A DNA stretch of 64,000 nucleotides, taken from NCBI GenBank assembly GCA_025057015.1, contig JANWYG010000019.1, positions 62,001 through 126,000 of the forward strand, given 5' to 3'. The stretch comes from Blastocatellia bacterium (GTDB lineage: Bacteria; Acidobacteriota; Blastocatellia; Chloracidobacteriales; JADJPF01). How positions within the stretch are numbered: the first letter of the stretch is position 1; every line of letters begins with the position of its first letter. Below, one piece after another: positions 9,173 to 19,166 of this stretch. The notes under the pieces are model-generated. The model ran no database searches, was not told the origin of the DNA, and saw nothing but the letters and a program-made list of their open reading frames with translations. Made by a program: the position numbers and the translations under genes.

Positions 9173-10054
9173 ATGAAGCTAGGGGTGTTTTTATCAGTTT
9201 TGATTCTATTGGGTGGGATTGAGATTTTTGCCCAGGGTGGAAAGAAAAAGATCTTTGTAGTTGCTGGTTCAAGCCATGATAAGGCTTGGACGAACGACAT
9301 AATTGCTGGCGAGCTGGAGAACGCTGTAGTAGCTTCGGGCAAATTTACGTTACTCTCTCGCTCGGCGATGGACACCATAATTAAAGAGCAGAAGCTGGCA
9401 CAGTCAGACTTGGCTAATCCAGCGTCTGCTGCTCAGATAGGACGTATCTTGACAGCAGATTATGCACTAATAGGTAAATGTCTGAATGCTGAAGTCAAAA
9501 ATGCGAGCGTGAACGTTCCTTTTGCTGGTACGGTTACTAAGGTCAAGTTAAATGCAACGGTGCAGATGCAGCTTATCAAGGTTGAGACTTCTGAGGTCAT
9601 AGATAGTGCTGAGTATACTGACAAAGCGGAAAAGACGGCTTCTAATTTTGGTAGCAGTGGTACTCCTGGAGCGGAAGACTTTAGGGCTATGATGAAGAAA
9701 TTTGCGAAACAATTTGTAGACAAGCTGTCTTTGAGTATACCCATAGAAGCGCTCGTAGTACTTATCAAAGGTAGCGAAGTAGCTATTGATGCCGGTTCTG
9801 AAGCTTCTGTGCGTCCGGGTATGGAATTTGAAGTTTATAGTGAGGGTGAACCTATTAGGAACGCCGCAGGAGAGATACTTGCCTATGATAGAACAGTGCA
9901 TGCTCGTATCCGGGTAGCGCGAGTAGAGCCTAAGATAGCCTGGTGTTCAATAGTGCAGACGTTTAATGAAAACGGGCAGCCTGATGCAGTACCTTCCCCT
10001 GCTAGGATCAAAAGAGATCAGTCTGTTAGACAAGTTGGTGTAAGCTCAAAGTAG
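9173..10054 (+). CDS. CsgG/curli-assembly-like exported protein
   Basis: A protein of 293 residues with a clear signal peptide (MKLGVFLSVLILLGGIEIFAQ). After cleavage the sequence follows the pattern of CsgG-like periplasmic domains: a beta strand (KKIFVVAG), helix, LLSRSAMDTIIKEQKLAQ, then a segment on DYALIGKCLNAEV, as in proteins that sense or build outer-membrane secretion pores. The C-terminal third (from about 195) has a PGMEFEVYSEGEPI segment like the C-terminal domain of flagellar FlgT. No lipobox Cys is visible, unlike true CsgG, so a pore role is uncertain. The gene is 10 bases upstream of a second exported protein with a FlgT-like look; they may form a complex. Confidence 0.65.
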   Translation: MKLGVFLSVLILLGGIEIFAQGGKKKIFVVAGSSHDKAWTNDIIAGELENAVVASGKFTLLSRSAMDTIIKEQKLAQSDLANPASAAQIGRILTADYALIGKCLNAEVKNASVNVPFAGTVTKVKLNATVQMQLIKVETSEVIDSAEYTDKAEKTASNFGSSGTPGAEDFRAMMKKFAKQFVDKLSLSIPIEALVVLIKGSEVAIDAGSEASVRPGMEFEVYSEGEPIRNAAGEILAYDRTVHARIRVARVEPKIAWCSIVQTFNENGQPDAVPSPARIKRDQSVRQVGVSSK

Positions 10055-10064
10055 CGGAGAAGAT

Positions 10065-11429
10065 ATGAAAAATCTAGTAATTACTCTAAGTATGTTGTCG
10101 TTAGTTAGCTCTGTGGCGATAGCTGAGACTATGCGTAAGCGTTATACTTTCAGCTATGACAGAGCAACTAGGCGTGCGAGTGAAAAAAAGGCTGAGGCCT
10201 TTGCCAAGAAGAAATTCTTGAGTGACTTCCTTGCCGAGAAGTTTTCCAGGGAGATAGTTGACAATCTGGCTGAAGAGATAGACGTGGCTTTAGAGCCGGC
10301 TGAAGACTACCTGACAGACTTCAAGATTGTTGGCACTCCACGACTTAATGATGATGAGACCCAAATAACTGTTACTGTAGAAGGTGATGTAGCTTTACCA
10401 AAGATGGTCGCTGCGCTTGTCATAAACAAGGTGTTAAGCTTTGGTGAAAAGCCGATTAGAGTAATGCTTCTTCCTTCATCCAGATTTCACTCTCCTAGGG
10501 CTACTAAGTCTGTTAGAGCGTTGATCTTTGAGGAGTTGACTCAGGCTGGGCTTCAATCTGTAGCTTTTGAAGGAACTACTGAGACTTACTATTCTTCTCT
10601 TAAGGGCAAGATTATGCCAGGCTCGGCTGAGTTCACTGCCATACAGAAGATAGTGAAGCAGTACAACACCGATTATCTTATTTATATCGATGCTGAGATA
10701 GACAATCGCCCTGCTAGTATAGGTGGCTACATCTGTGATGCTAGCTTCATCTACACCATAATGCGACCAAACGATAATCTGATACTAGGTGAAGGGCAGT
10801 TGCCATTGACCAGGGGCAGCGGTAACACCGAGCTGATAGCTTTTGACAAAGTTGTCGAGCAAGTTTCGCCGGAACTTGTCAAGCAAGCAGTGGGCCAGCT
10901 TTATCGAGCGATATTTTCCGATAGCCAGGTAATCTATAACACGCCACAGCTGAGGAGTACTATCACCGTAACCGTATATGACAAGCGATCTGAGCATATA
11001 GCTAAGTTGATAGAAGCGCTAAAGGGTACGGGTGCTGAGGTAAGGCTGGGTAGTGGCACACCTGTGGCAAGCAATATAGAAGTAGACACTACGATGGATA
11101 CTCTGGCAATGTACGAATACCTGAACGGCCTTACGTTGCAAGTTGGAGCTCAGAAATTTAAAGTTCCAGTTGTAGGTTATGCTGAAAACACAGTCGAGGT
11201 TGAGTTTACCGATATCAATGCTCAGCCGAAGCGACCTCGGCCTGCTCAGCCACCGCCAGTTAGCCCTCGCCCGAGACAACCTGGTCAACAACCTCGACCG
11301 CCTCAACCGCCTGATCCTTTTGGAAGAAACCCTGCTCCTGTAGAGCGCGCTTCACCTCTTACGCAAGCTCAACTTAGGTCGCGGACGACTCCTTTGATAG
11401 TGCTCAAGCCTATTCAGCACAACAGATGA
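10065..11429 (+). CDS. Exported protein with FlgT-like N-terminus and proline-rich tail
   Basis: Protein of 454 residues with a signal peptide (ending SVAIAE). Residues 30-110 have the alternating helix-strand pattern of the LPP20/FlgT N-terminal domain (ARRASEKKAEAFAKKKFL...). A middle region includes PIRVMLLPSS and the NTDYLIYIDAEID strand resembling CsgG-type domains, and residues 385-430 are rich in Pro, Gln and Arg, a likely disordered linker or peptidoglycan-spanning segment. It follows the CsgG-like gene by 10 bases and overlaps dinG by four bases. No specific function can be assigned; a periplasmic or envelope-assembly role is inferred from the signal and the partner gene. Confidence 0.6.
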   Translation: MKNLVITLSMLSLVSSVAIAETMRKRYTFSYDRATRRASEKKAEAFAKKKFLSDFLAEKFSREIVDNLAEEIDVALEPAEDYLTDFKIVGTPRLNDDETQITVTVEGDVALPKMVAALVINKVLSFGEKPIRVMLLPSSRFHSPRATKSVRALIFEELTQAGLQSVAFEGTTETYYSSLKGKIMPGSAEFTAIQKIVKQYNTDYLIYIDAEIDNRPASIGGYICDASFIYTIMRPNDNLILGEGQLPLTRGSGNTELIAFDKVVEQVSPELVKQAVGQLYRAIFSDSQVIYNTPQLRSTITVTVYDKRSEHIAKLIEALKGTGAEVRLGSGTPVASNIEVDTTMDTLAMYEYLNGLTLQVGAQKFKVPVVGYAENTVEVEFTDINAQPKRPRPAQPPPVSPRPRQPGQQPRPPQPPDPFGRNPAPVERASPLTQAQLRSRTTPLIVLKPIQHNR

Positions 11430-13363
11430 TGGAAAGTGTCTTTGGACCTTCGGGAATACTCGCCAAGAGCCATCCAAGTTATGAGTACCGCCCTGGCCAG
11501 CTTCAGATGGCCGAGGCGGTACTTTCAATCTTCAAAAATGGCGGTGTACTACTTTGTGAAGCAGGCACTGGTACAGGTAAAACCTTGGCCTATCTCCTTC
11601 CTGCTGTTGCTTTGGGTAGGCGAGTAATTGTCTCGACAGCTACGATGGCCTTACAAGAGCAGCTCTACTATAAAGATATTCCTTTTATCGAGCAAATGCT
11701 TGAACGCAAGCTCCAGGTTGCTTGTCTTAAAGGCCGCACGAACTACCTATGTCTCTATAAGCTCAAGAAAGCCGAGACTTCTGCTGTACTAAGAGATCTT
11801 AATGAGGTGGATTACTTCGAGCAAGTACGCCGATGGGCACGGCAGACAAAGACGGGCGATAAGGCAGAGTTGCAGGAGCTACCTGAAAAGCTCGGATTTT
11901 GGCAAGATATAGATGCTCGCAGTGAGAGGTGTCTGGGTCAGAAGTGTCCTGAATTTGAGACTTGCTTTGTCACTCGCGCTAGGCAACAAGCCCAGCAAGC
12001 TGACATCGTCATCGTCAATCATCATTTGTTTTTCGCTGACTTAGCTCTTAGAAACGATGAGTACAGCCCGATTATACCGGAGTATTTCGCTGTGGTGTTA
12101 GATGAGGCTCACGAGATAGAAGACGTGGTTTCAGAGCATTTTGGTATCGAAGTGAGTAGCTTCGATAGCTATGCTTTGCTACAAGAGGTTAGCAAGCTAG
12201 AGATTAAAGACTCGAGGGCAACTTCTGAAATAACCAAGATTTCAGACGAGTTGGCAGTTGTTTTTGAAAATTTCTGGACTGCTTTTGGGGAGCACCGTAC
12301 AAGTGAAGGCCGTCATATGCTTATGCCGGCTTTAGATAGTAGCACTACAGAGAGTAGGAGCGCTTACCTAAATTCAGTTAGCCTCCTTGAACGGCTTGCT
12401 AAATGCTTACAGATGCTACAAGAGCCTTCGCCAGAAACGGAGCTTATGGCAAAAAGATGTGGGAATTTTGCGTCAAAGCTTCGCTTTATCATGGAGGAAG
12501 TAGATGACAGCTATGTTTGCTGGTACGAACGTAAAGGGCGAAGGGTCGTTCTACGAGCTGCTCCGATAGATATATCTCAAATACTTTCACAAAACTTGTT
12601 CGAGAAAGTGAGAGCTGTAGTTCTTACTTCTGCTACTCTTGCTTCAGGTGAAGATTTTAGTTTTATCAAAGCCAGATTAGGTGTTACTGGACAAGAGCTG
12701 AAAATAAGGTCTCACTTCGACTATTCCAAGCAGGCTATACTGTATTTGCCAGCTAGTATGCCTGATCCGAAAAGTTCTGCTTATGCTCAGGCTGTTGCAA
12801 AGGAAGTCTTAGAGCTGCTTGCCATCAGCAAGGGGCGAGCTTTTGTCCTTTTTACCAGTGTTCAGCAGATGAATCATGTCTATGAGCTAGTTAAAGATCA
12901 GCTTAGTTATCCTCTTTTTGTTCAGGGACAAGCTTCAAAGAGTGTATTGCTGGAGCGTTTCAGGACTAGTGATAGAGGAGTACTCTTTGCCGTAGCAAGT
13001 TTTTGGCAAGGAGTTGATGTGCAAGGTGAGGCACTTTCCTGCGTCATCATCGATAGGCTTCCGTTCGCCGTGCCCACCGATCCGATCGTTTTTGCTAGAT
13101 GTCGGAGTATCGAGGCTCGCGGCGAGGATCCATTTCTGAGTTATTCTTTGCCGCAGGCTATCATGACTCTGAGGCAAGGCATAGGGAGGCTAATTCGCAG
13201 TAGCAGGGATAGAGGAGCAATAGCAATACTTGATCCTAGGATTAGGACTAAGAGCTACGGAAGGCTGTTTTTGCAGAATCTTCCTTCGATTCCGATCACT
13301 ACTTGTAAGGAAGATGTGGCGAGGTTTTTTGATGATGTTGATAGTGAAATAGCTCGTAGTTGA
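11426..13363 (+). CDS. dinG: ATP-dependent DNA helicase, DinG/YoaA (XPD-like) family
   Basis: Superfamily 2 helicase of 645 residues that unwinds 5'-tailed DNA, R-loops or forked structures in repair. Walker A is EAGTGTGKT near residue 46, motif II is DEAH near 227, and motif VI is QGIGRLIRS near residue 583. Four cysteines between motifs Ia and II (NYLC near 110 and ERC, QKC, ETC near 170-182) match the iron-sulfur cluster of XPD/DinG proteins. No N-terminal exonuclease domain is present, so this is the short form. The ATG overlaps the stop of the preceding exported-protein gene by four bases, an odd pairing that probably reflects compact packing rather than function. Confidence 0.93.
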   Translation: MMESVFGPSGILAKSHPSYEYRPGQLQMAEAVLSIFKNGGVLLCEAGTGTGKTLAYLLPAVALGRRVIVSTATMALQEQLYYKDIPFIEQMLERKLQVACLKGRTNYLCLYKLKKAETSAVLRDLNEVDYFEQVRRWARQTKTGDKAELQELPEKLGFWQDIDARSERCLGQKCPEFETCFVTRARQQAQQADIVIVNHHLFFADLALRNDEYSPIIPEYFAVVLDEAHEIEDVVSEHFGIEVSSFDSYALLQEVSKLEIKDSRATSEITKISDELAVVFENFWTAFGEHRTSEGRHMLMPALDSSTTESRSAYLNSVSLLERLAKCLQMLQEPSPETELMAKRCGNFASKLRFIMEEVDDSYVCWYERKGRRVVLRAAPIDISQILSQNLFEKVRAVVLTSATLASGEDFSFIKARLGVTGQELKIRSHFDYSKQAILYLPASMPDPKSSAYAQAVAKEVLELLAISKGRAFVLFTSVQQMNHVYELVKDQLSYPLFVQGQASKSVLLERFRTSDRGVLFAVASFWQGVDVQGEALSCVIIDRLPFAVPTDPIVFARCRSIEARGEDPFLSYSLPQAIMTLRQGIGRLIRSSRDRGAIAILDPRIRTKSYGRLFLQNLPSIPITTCKEDVARFFDDVDSEIARS

Positions 13364-13427
13364 CAGCCTAATAGCAACTTTGTAGACTTCAGTTTCTGGG
13401 CTCTAACGGTCTTTGTGGAGGAATAAG

Positions 13428-14645
13428 ATGAATGCGTTAAAGTCACTTTTACTTCTTTGCTTTTTGGTAAGTATTGGTTATTCGCAGCAAGGGATGCTGA
13501 AGGGAATGATACGAGGTACGGGGCAAGATGGGCAGCCCGTACCGATAGAAGGGGCTACTGTAGATATATACCGCTTTGATCAAGCGCAGAGGTTTACTAC
13601 CAAGACCGATAAAAAGGGGTTGTACTTTCATTCTCTACCTGCTGGGGCTAGTACTGAATATGCAGTGGTGATATCTGCACCTCAATGGGCGCCGGCTGTC
13701 TCGCCTAGGTTTAGGATCATACCTGGTGAACAGTTAGAACAAAGTTTTGATCTGCTTCCTGGTGATGGCACAAGGCCTACTTTTGAGCAGGTGCGAGAAA
13801 TTACTGCTGCTGTGCCTGTGGGAGCGTCAGCTGAGGAGATTAAAAAGCTACGTGAGCAAGCTCTCAAAGAGCAAGAAGAAATTAGACGTAAGAACGAGGA
13901 GATAAGGAAAGCTAACGCAAAGTCAAGCGAGATGAAGAAACTGTTTGATGCCGGCATGGCAGCAAACTCTAGAAAAGATTATGAAGGTGCAGTTAGGGAG
14001 TTTAAGCAGGCAGCTCTTATAGCCTCGGAGTTAGCAGATAATACAAAAAATCAGTCAGTGATCTATGCTAATCTAGCGTTAGCGCTTTATAATTGGGGTG
14101 CTACTAAGTTTAACAACAAGCTCCGCGATGAGGCCAAGCAGTTATTTGTAGAGTCTGCAGAGTATGCTGATAAGGCATTACAGCTAGATCCTACGAATAA
14201 CGAGTATAGGAAGATTTATGGTGACGCTTGTGATATTTTGGCTCGTAATCTCGGAGCTAGCGAGTATCTTGAGAAGGCCATAAGTGCTTTTTCTTCCGGT
14301 GCTGAGGCAGAGGTAGATGTTGCTAAGAAGGCTGGTATGTTGAACAAGTTAGGTGGACTCTACTTTAGCATGGGGGATGTAGAGAAGTCACTGGTTACAT
14401 ACGACAAAGTCCTTGCACTGGATCCGACAAACGTAGATGCGATGGCTGGCAAAGGACTGGTTCTTGCTGCAAGCGGAGAGAAGCAGAAAATGGAGCAGGC
14501 GGTGATGCTATTTCAGCAAGTAGTAGAGACTGCTGCGCCGGACAGCAAAGCTCGGAGAGATGCTGAAGAAAACATGAAGTACTTAACTGAGACGTTAAAG
14601 ATAGAGGTTGGTCCGGCCAAGAAGGGTACCAAGAAGGGCAAGTAA
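13428..14645 (+). CDS. Exported TPR protein with carboxypeptidase-regulatory-like domain
   Basis: The ATG at 13428 is chosen because a GGAGGA ribosome site lies at 13417 and a signal peptide (MNALKSLLLLCFLVSIGYS) starts there; a longer TTG start is less likely. The 405-residue product has an N-terminal beta domain (about 24-110) with the GATVDIYR and TDKKGLYFHSLPAG pattern of carboxypeptidase regulatory-like folds. Next comes a charged coiled coil (about 130-170), then three or four tetratricopeptide repeats, clearest at AAEYADKALQLDPTN-like and YDKVLALDPTNVDAM. The C-terminus is Lys/Gly-rich. Probably a periplasmic or outer-membrane scaffold; no enzyme activity is visible. Confidence 0.7.
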   Translation: MNALKSLLLLCFLVSIGYSQQGMLKGMIRGTGQDGQPVPIEGATVDIYRFDQAQRFTTKTDKKGLYFHSLPAGASTEYAVVISAPQWAPAVSPRFRIIPGEQLEQSFDLLPGDGTRPTFEQVREITAAVPVGASAEEIKKLREQALKEQEEIRRKNEEIRKANAKSSEMKKLFDAGMAANSRKDYEGAVREFKQAALIASELADNTKNQSVIYANLALALYNWGATKFNNKLRDEAKQLFVESAEYADKALQLDPTNNEYRKIYGDACDILARNLGASEYLEKAISAFSSGAEAEVDVAKKAGMLNKLGGLYFSMGDVEKSLVTYDKVLALDPTNVDAMAGKGLVLAASGEKQKMEQAVMLFQQVVETAAPDSKARRDAEENMKYLTETLKIEVGPAKKGTKKGK

Positions 14646-14754
14646 GCAAGCTTGGTGATGTTTTTCACCGCAACGACATGAATGTTGCTAGAAGAGAAGA
14701 GTTTTAGTTAAAATTGGCGTAAGCAGAATATCGGTTTTTAAGGGTAGTTTAATT

Positions 14755-16521
14755 ATGTCGACAAAGCTAGGCGAGACTCTGATTAGAGAAGGATTGATAA
14801 CTAGTCAACAGCTCAGAGAAGCTTTGGAACATCAGCGAGCTCATGGTGGACGCTTAGGTTCGACACTTGTAAAGCTTGGATTTATTAGCGATGAGGAAGT
14901 AACTGCTGTGCTTTCTCGCCAGTATGGGGTTCCGTCGGTTAATCTTTCATTATTTGAGATAGATGAATCTGCTCTCAAGCTGATAACGGAGGATGTAGCG
15001 AGAAGGTACAACGTACTGCCTATTTCCCGTGTGGGTTCTACACTTACGCTCGCAATGATCGATCCTACCAACGTGCTTGCTATAGATGATATCAAGTTTA
15101 TGACAGGCCTTTCAGTAGAGCCTGTAGTGGTATCTGAAACTGCACTACAGGAAGCCATCAAGAAGTACTATGGCTCGTCTAAAGAAGTAGAACTTTACAA
15201 TGTGGTGGAATCCATAATGAATGAGCCCAGTTCACCAGGAGCTGGCTATGGTGGTTATGGAGGAACTGCGGTTGATGACGGTGGGGATGTAGAGTTAGTA
15301 GAGGAGCAGGAGGAGATAGATCTGGATAACCTAGAGAAGTCTTCGTCAGACGCTCCGGTAGTAAAGCTCGTCAATGTCATCTTGGTAGACTCATTGAGGC
15401 GAGGGGCTTCAGATATACACATAGAGCCATATGAGAAGGAATTTCGGGTCAGATTTCGCATAGATGGCATGCTCTACGATATAATGCATCCTCCGATGAA
15501 GATGAGAGACGCAATTACCTCGCGTATCAAGATTATGTCGAGGCTAGACATAGCTGAAAAGAGATTGCCGCAAGATGGTAGAATAAAGATTAAAGTTAAG
15601 CTTGATGGCCGCTCGAGGGAGCTAGACTTTAGGGTCTCGACACTTCCAACGCTTTGGGGAGAGAAGATAGTACTTCGGTTGCTCGATAAAGAGAGGCTGA
15701 TGCTTGATATGACTAAGCTCGGGTTCGAGCCAGAGAGTCTAGAGCGGTTCAAGCGACAGATCGCTAAGCCGTTCGGCATGGTACTGGTTACAGGACCTAC
15801 GGGTTCGGGTAAGACCAATACGCTATATTCAGCACTTGCGTCGTTAAATACTCCAGATACGAACATAATGACCGCAGAAGATCCTGTAGAGTTTAACCTG
15901 CCTGGGATCAATCAGGTACAGATGAAAGAGCAGATAGGATTGAACTTCGCTACGGCACTGAGGGCGTTTTTGCGACAAGATCCGAACATTATCCTTGTAG
16001 GAGAGATAAGAGATTTTGAGACGGCGGAAATAGCGGTTAAAGCGGCACTTACTGGGCACTTGGTGTTGTCAACGCTACACACAAACGATGCACCGTCTAC
16101 AGTAAGCCGGTTGATGAACATGGGCATAGAGCCTTTTTTGGTAGCGACTTCTGTAAACTTAATACAGGCGCAGAGGCTGATTCGGCGAATATGTAAGGAC
16201 TGCAAGGAGGAGGTGGCTACACCGCCGCAGGCGTTAATAGACGTGGGATTTTCTCCGGAAGAGGCATCGCAAATAAGAACTTTCCGAGGAACTGGATGTC
16301 CTACTTGTAACTATACGGGATACAAAGGGCGTGTAGGTTTGTATGAGGTGATGGAGATAAGCGATGAGCTACGAGAACTTATTCTAGTAGGTGCATCTGC
16401 GCTAGAGCTCAAGAAGAAGGCGGTAGAAGAAGGTATGATTACTCTGAGGCAGAGTGGGCTGCATAAGATACGTCAAGGTATTACTACAATCGAGGAAGTA
16501 GTAAGAGAAACTGTGAAGTAG
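14755..16521 (+). CDS. pilB: Type IV pilus extension ATPase PilB (GspE family)
   Basis: Hexameric cytoplasmic ATPase that powers pilus polymerisation. It has 588 residues. Residues 1-150 are the MshEN-type N-terminal domain, which in related proteins binds cyclic-di-GMP. A Gly/Glu-rich linker (GYGGYGG..., 160-200) follows. The ATPase core has Walker A GPTGSGKTNT from 347, the Asp box region, Walker B ILVGEIRD near 422, and the His box. A zinc-binding tetracysteine is seen as CKDC near 485 and CPTCNYTGY near 520. Separated from pilT by 194 bases, so each may have its own control. First gene of the pilus cluster, which lacks pilM-Q and pilA here. Confidence 0.95.
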   Translation: MSTKLGETLIREGLITSQQLREALEHQRAHGGRLGSTLVKLGFISDEEVTAVLSRQYGVPSVNLSLFEIDESALKLITEDVARRYNVLPISRVGSTLTLAMIDPTNVLAIDDIKFMTGLSVEPVVVSETALQEAIKKYYGSSKEVELYNVVESIMNEPSSPGAGYGGYGGTAVDDGGDVELVEEQEEIDLDNLEKSSSDAPVVKLVNVILVDSLRRGASDIHIEPYEKEFRVRFRIDGMLYDIMHPPMKMRDAITSRIKIMSRLDIAEKRLPQDGRIKIKVKLDGRSRELDFRVSTLPTLWGEKIVLRLLDKERLMLDMTKLGFEPESLERFKRQIAKPFGMVLVTGPTGSGKTNTLYSALASLNTPDTNIMTAEDPVEFNLPGINQVQMKEQIGLNFATALRAFLRQDPNIILVGEIRDFETAEIAVKAALTGHLVLSTLHTNDAPSTVSRLMNMGIEPFLVATSVNLIQAQRLIRRICKDCKEEVATPPQALIDVGFSPEEASQIRTFRGTGCPTCNYTGYKGRVGLYEVMEISDELRELILVGASALELKKKAVEEGMITLRQSGLHKIRQGITTIEEVVRETVK

Positions 16522-16715
16522 CGCGTGAGGAGTTCGATTTGTAGATGATTTGGAGTGTGGCTAGTTGTTGTTTGAATAGTTAGCAAGGTTAGATAGTTTG
16601 TTTATGCTTTCAACCGGTGCTAAGTTTAGTTTAGGAGCAGAGGTTACTCTGGTAAGCAAATATTTTTGGAAAAATCACTTTTCCTAATTCTCTCTAGGTT
16701 AAAAAGGACTAAAAT

Positions 16716-17909
16716 ATGGCAAATTTGGTTCTCAGCGAGCTTCTCAAGAAGATGATCGAGCTTGGTGGCTCTGATCTTCACATTACTACTAATTCTCCGC
16801 CGCAGGTAAGGGTGCATGGTCACCTAAGACCATTGGATTATCCAGAACTGACGCCGGCCGATACTAAGCAATTAGCTTACTCGGTGTTGACTGATGCTCA
16901 GAAGCACAGGTTTGAGGAGACTTTGGAGCTAGACTTCTCGTTTGGTATCAAGGGACTTTCTCGCTTCCGTGCAAATCTGTTCAATCAGCGCGGTGCTGTA
17001 GCTGCAGTGTTTCGTGCTATACCTTATGAGATAAAAAGCTTCGAAGAGTTGGGTCTGCCACCTGTAGTGAAGAAACTTTGTGAAAAGCCCCGAGGTCTTA
17101 TTCTGGTAACCGGGCCTACAGGGTCAGGCAAGTCGACGACGCTTGCGGCGATGATAGACAAGATCAACCAAGATCGCCATGAGCATATAATCACGATAGA
17201 AGACCCTATAGAGTTTCTCCATCCTCACAAGAACTGTATAGTTAATCAGCGCGAAGTGCATGCAGACACGCATTCTTTTGCTAATGCTTTGCGTGCTAGC
17301 TTGCGTGAAGATCCAGACGTAGTGCTGATAGGTGAGATGCGTGACTTAGAAACAGTAGAAACTGCTCTTAGGATAGCAGAAACGGGACACTTAACTTTTG
17401 CTACGTTGCATACTAACTCTGCTTATTCTACGATAAACCGTATCATAGACATATTTCCTGCACATCAGCAAGCACAGATAAGAACGCAGCTGAGCTTGGT
17501 TTTGGAAGGCGTGCTGTGCCAGGCTCTCTTGCCGAAGGCTTCGGGCAATGGTCGCGTGATGGTGATGGAAATTTTGATTCCTAATGCCGCTATACGCAAC
17601 CTGATACGTGAGGACAAAATACATCAGATTTACTCTATGATGCAGACTGGACAAGAAAAGTATGGCATGCAGACGTTCAATCAGGCTCTAGCGACAGCGT
17701 ATTTTCAACGGCAGATAACGTTGGAAGTGGCTATGACTAGATCACACAATCAGGACGAGCTACAGGAACTGATAAATCGTGGTTCTGGCCTCATTCATGC
17801 TTCCGGTGGGGCAAAGCCTGGTGTGGCTCCTGGGGCAGCTCCTGGGCGACCTGGTATGCCTGGACAACGTCCTGGTGTACCTCCTATAGGTAGACCTCCC
17901 GGAAGGTAG
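16716..17909 (+). CDS. pilT: Type IV pilus retraction ATPase PilT
   Basis: Disassembles the pilus during twitching. The 397-residue protein has Walker A GPTGSGKSTT from 133, Asp box DPIEF, Walker B VLIGEMRD near 205, and the PilT-type AIRNLIRE motif (AIRNLIRED) near 290. The final 40 residues are unusual: repeated Gly-Pro-x triplets (APGRPGMPGQRPGVPP) not found in standard PilT, which usually ends shortly after the AIRNLIRE region. RBS AAAGGA precedes the ATG. pilC follows after 24 bases. Confidence 0.95.
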   Translation: MANLVLSELLKKMIELGGSDLHITTNSPPQVRVHGHLRPLDYPELTPADTKQLAYSVLTDAQKHRFEETLELDFSFGIKGLSRFRANLFNQRGAVAAVFRAIPYEIKSFEELGLPPVVKKLCEKPRGLILVTGPTGSGKSTTLAAMIDKINQDRHEHIITIEDPIEFLHPHKNCIVNQREVHADTHSFANALRASLREDPDVVLIGEMRDLETVETALRIAETGHLTFATLHTNSAYSTINRIIDIFPAHQQAQIRTQLSLVLEGVLCQALLPKASGNGRVMVMEILIPNAAIRNLIREDKIHQIYSMMQTGQEKYGMQTFNQALATAYFQRQITLEVAMTRSHNQDELQELINRGSGLIHASGGAKPGVAPGAAPGRPGMPGQRPGVPPIGRPPGR

Positions 17910-17933
17910 AGTTCTAATGAAAGGAGTCTGAGT

Positions 17934-19160
17934 ATGCCAACATTTGTCTTTAGGGGGCATAACCGTAGCAACGAAGTAGTAGTAGGTGAACGTTTTGCTC
18001 CAGATCGGCAAACACTAGAGAACATGCTTCGCCGGGAGCAGATAATCGTTACTAGCATAAAGGAAAAAGGCAAAGAGGTAGCTATCCCGAAGTTTGCTAA
18101 AAAGCAAAAGGTGAAGATGAAGGACTTAGCTATCTTTACCCGCCAGTTTTCGGTGATGATAGATGCAGGTCTGCCTCTGGTGCAATGCCTCGAAATATTA
18201 GGTAATCAACAGACGAATAACTATTTCAAGCAGACAATATTGCAGGTGCGTGCTGATGTGGAAGCAGGTATGACGCTGGCTGACTCGATGGGTCGTCATC
18301 CGAAAGTATTTGAACCGCTATATGTCAACATGGTGGCAGCTGGAGAGACAGGCGGTATCTTGGACCTGATTCTACAGCGATTGGCCGTGTTTATAGAAAA
18401 AATGGTCAAGCTGAAAAGCGATATCGTTTCAGCGATGATCTATCCGGCGGCCGTGATAGTACTTGCCATAGTCGTCGTGTCCGTCATTATGGTAGTCGTA
18501 ATACCCGCTTTTAAGAACATCTTTGAAGGCCTCCTAGGACCTGGGGAATCCTTGCCGTTGCCTACTGAGATAGTAATTAAGGTGAGCAATTTCATGGCAA
18601 GCTATTGGTGGGCCATAGCTCTTGTAGCTGCTGCATTGGCATATGCTACAAAAGCCTACTATGAGACGCCGAATGGTCGCCGCGTGATTGACGACTTGTT
18701 GCTCAAAGCTCCCTTGCTCGGTGACGTCTTGCGTAAAATTGCAGTAGCGCGTTTTTCCCGTACGCTAGCAACGCTGCTGAGTTCTGGTGTGCCTATTCTT
18801 GAATCCCTTGATATTACGGCGAAAACTGCCGGCAACGTAATAATCAGTGAAGCAATAATGAAAGTTAGAGCAGCTATAGAACAAGGGCAAACCATGGTTG
18901 AACCGCTCAAAGCGACCGGTGTTTTTCCCCCGATGGTAAGCCAGATGATAGGAGTAGGCGAACAGACTGGTGCTATGGACGCCATGCTGAACAAAATAGC
19001 CGATTTCTATGAACAAGAAGTAGACGCCGCCATAGCTAATATGCTTACGCTGATAGAACCTGTAATGATAGTCTTTCTCGGGGTAACTATAGGGGGAATA
19101 GTTATCTCGATGTACATGCCATTGTTCGTGCTAATCGGCAAACTAGCAGGAAAACATTGA
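17934..19160 (+). CDS. pilC: Type IV pilus inner-membrane platform protein PilC
   Basis: Polytopic protein (408 residues) on which PilB and PilT act. It has the duplicated GspF fold: a first cytoplasmic domain with FTRQFSVMIDAGLPLVQCLE near 70, a membrane segment near 165-195 (AAVIVLAIVVVSVIMVVVIP), a second near 225, a second cytoplasmic repeat with FSRTLATLLSSGVPILESLD, and a C-terminal membrane segment near 375-400. Length is normal. The ATG has a preceding GGAG-type site (AAAGGAGTC). Shares transcript with pilT. Confidence 0.95.
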   Translation: MPTFVFRGHNRSNEVVVGERFAPDRQTLENMLRREQIIVTSIKEKGKEVAIPKFAKKQKVKMKDLAIFTRQFSVMIDAGLPLVQCLEILGNQQTNNYFKQTILQVRADVEAGMTLADSMGRHPKVFEPLYVNMVAAGETGGILDLILQRLAVFIEKMVKLKSDIVSAMIYPAAVIVLAIVVVSVIMVVVIPAFKNIFEGLLGPGESLPLPTEIVIKVSNFMASYWWAIALVAAALAYATKAYYETPNGRRVIDDLLLKAPLLGDVLRKIAVARFSRTLATLLSSGVPILESLDITAKTAGNVIISEAIMKVRAAIEQGQTMVEPLKATGVFPPMVSQMIGVGEQTGAMDAMLNKIADFYEQEVDAAIANMLTLIEPVMIVFLGVTIGGIVISMYMPLFVLIGKLAGKH

Positions 19161-19166
19161 GCCAAC

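Noticed and set aside
14646-14754. Sigma-54 promoter before pilB
   Set aside because: A TGGCG is present but the second box (GC about ten bases on) does not match, so no call was made.
16522-16715. Sigma-54 promoter between pilB and pilT
   Set aside because: A TGGCT near 16558 lacks a TTGC box at the correct distance.
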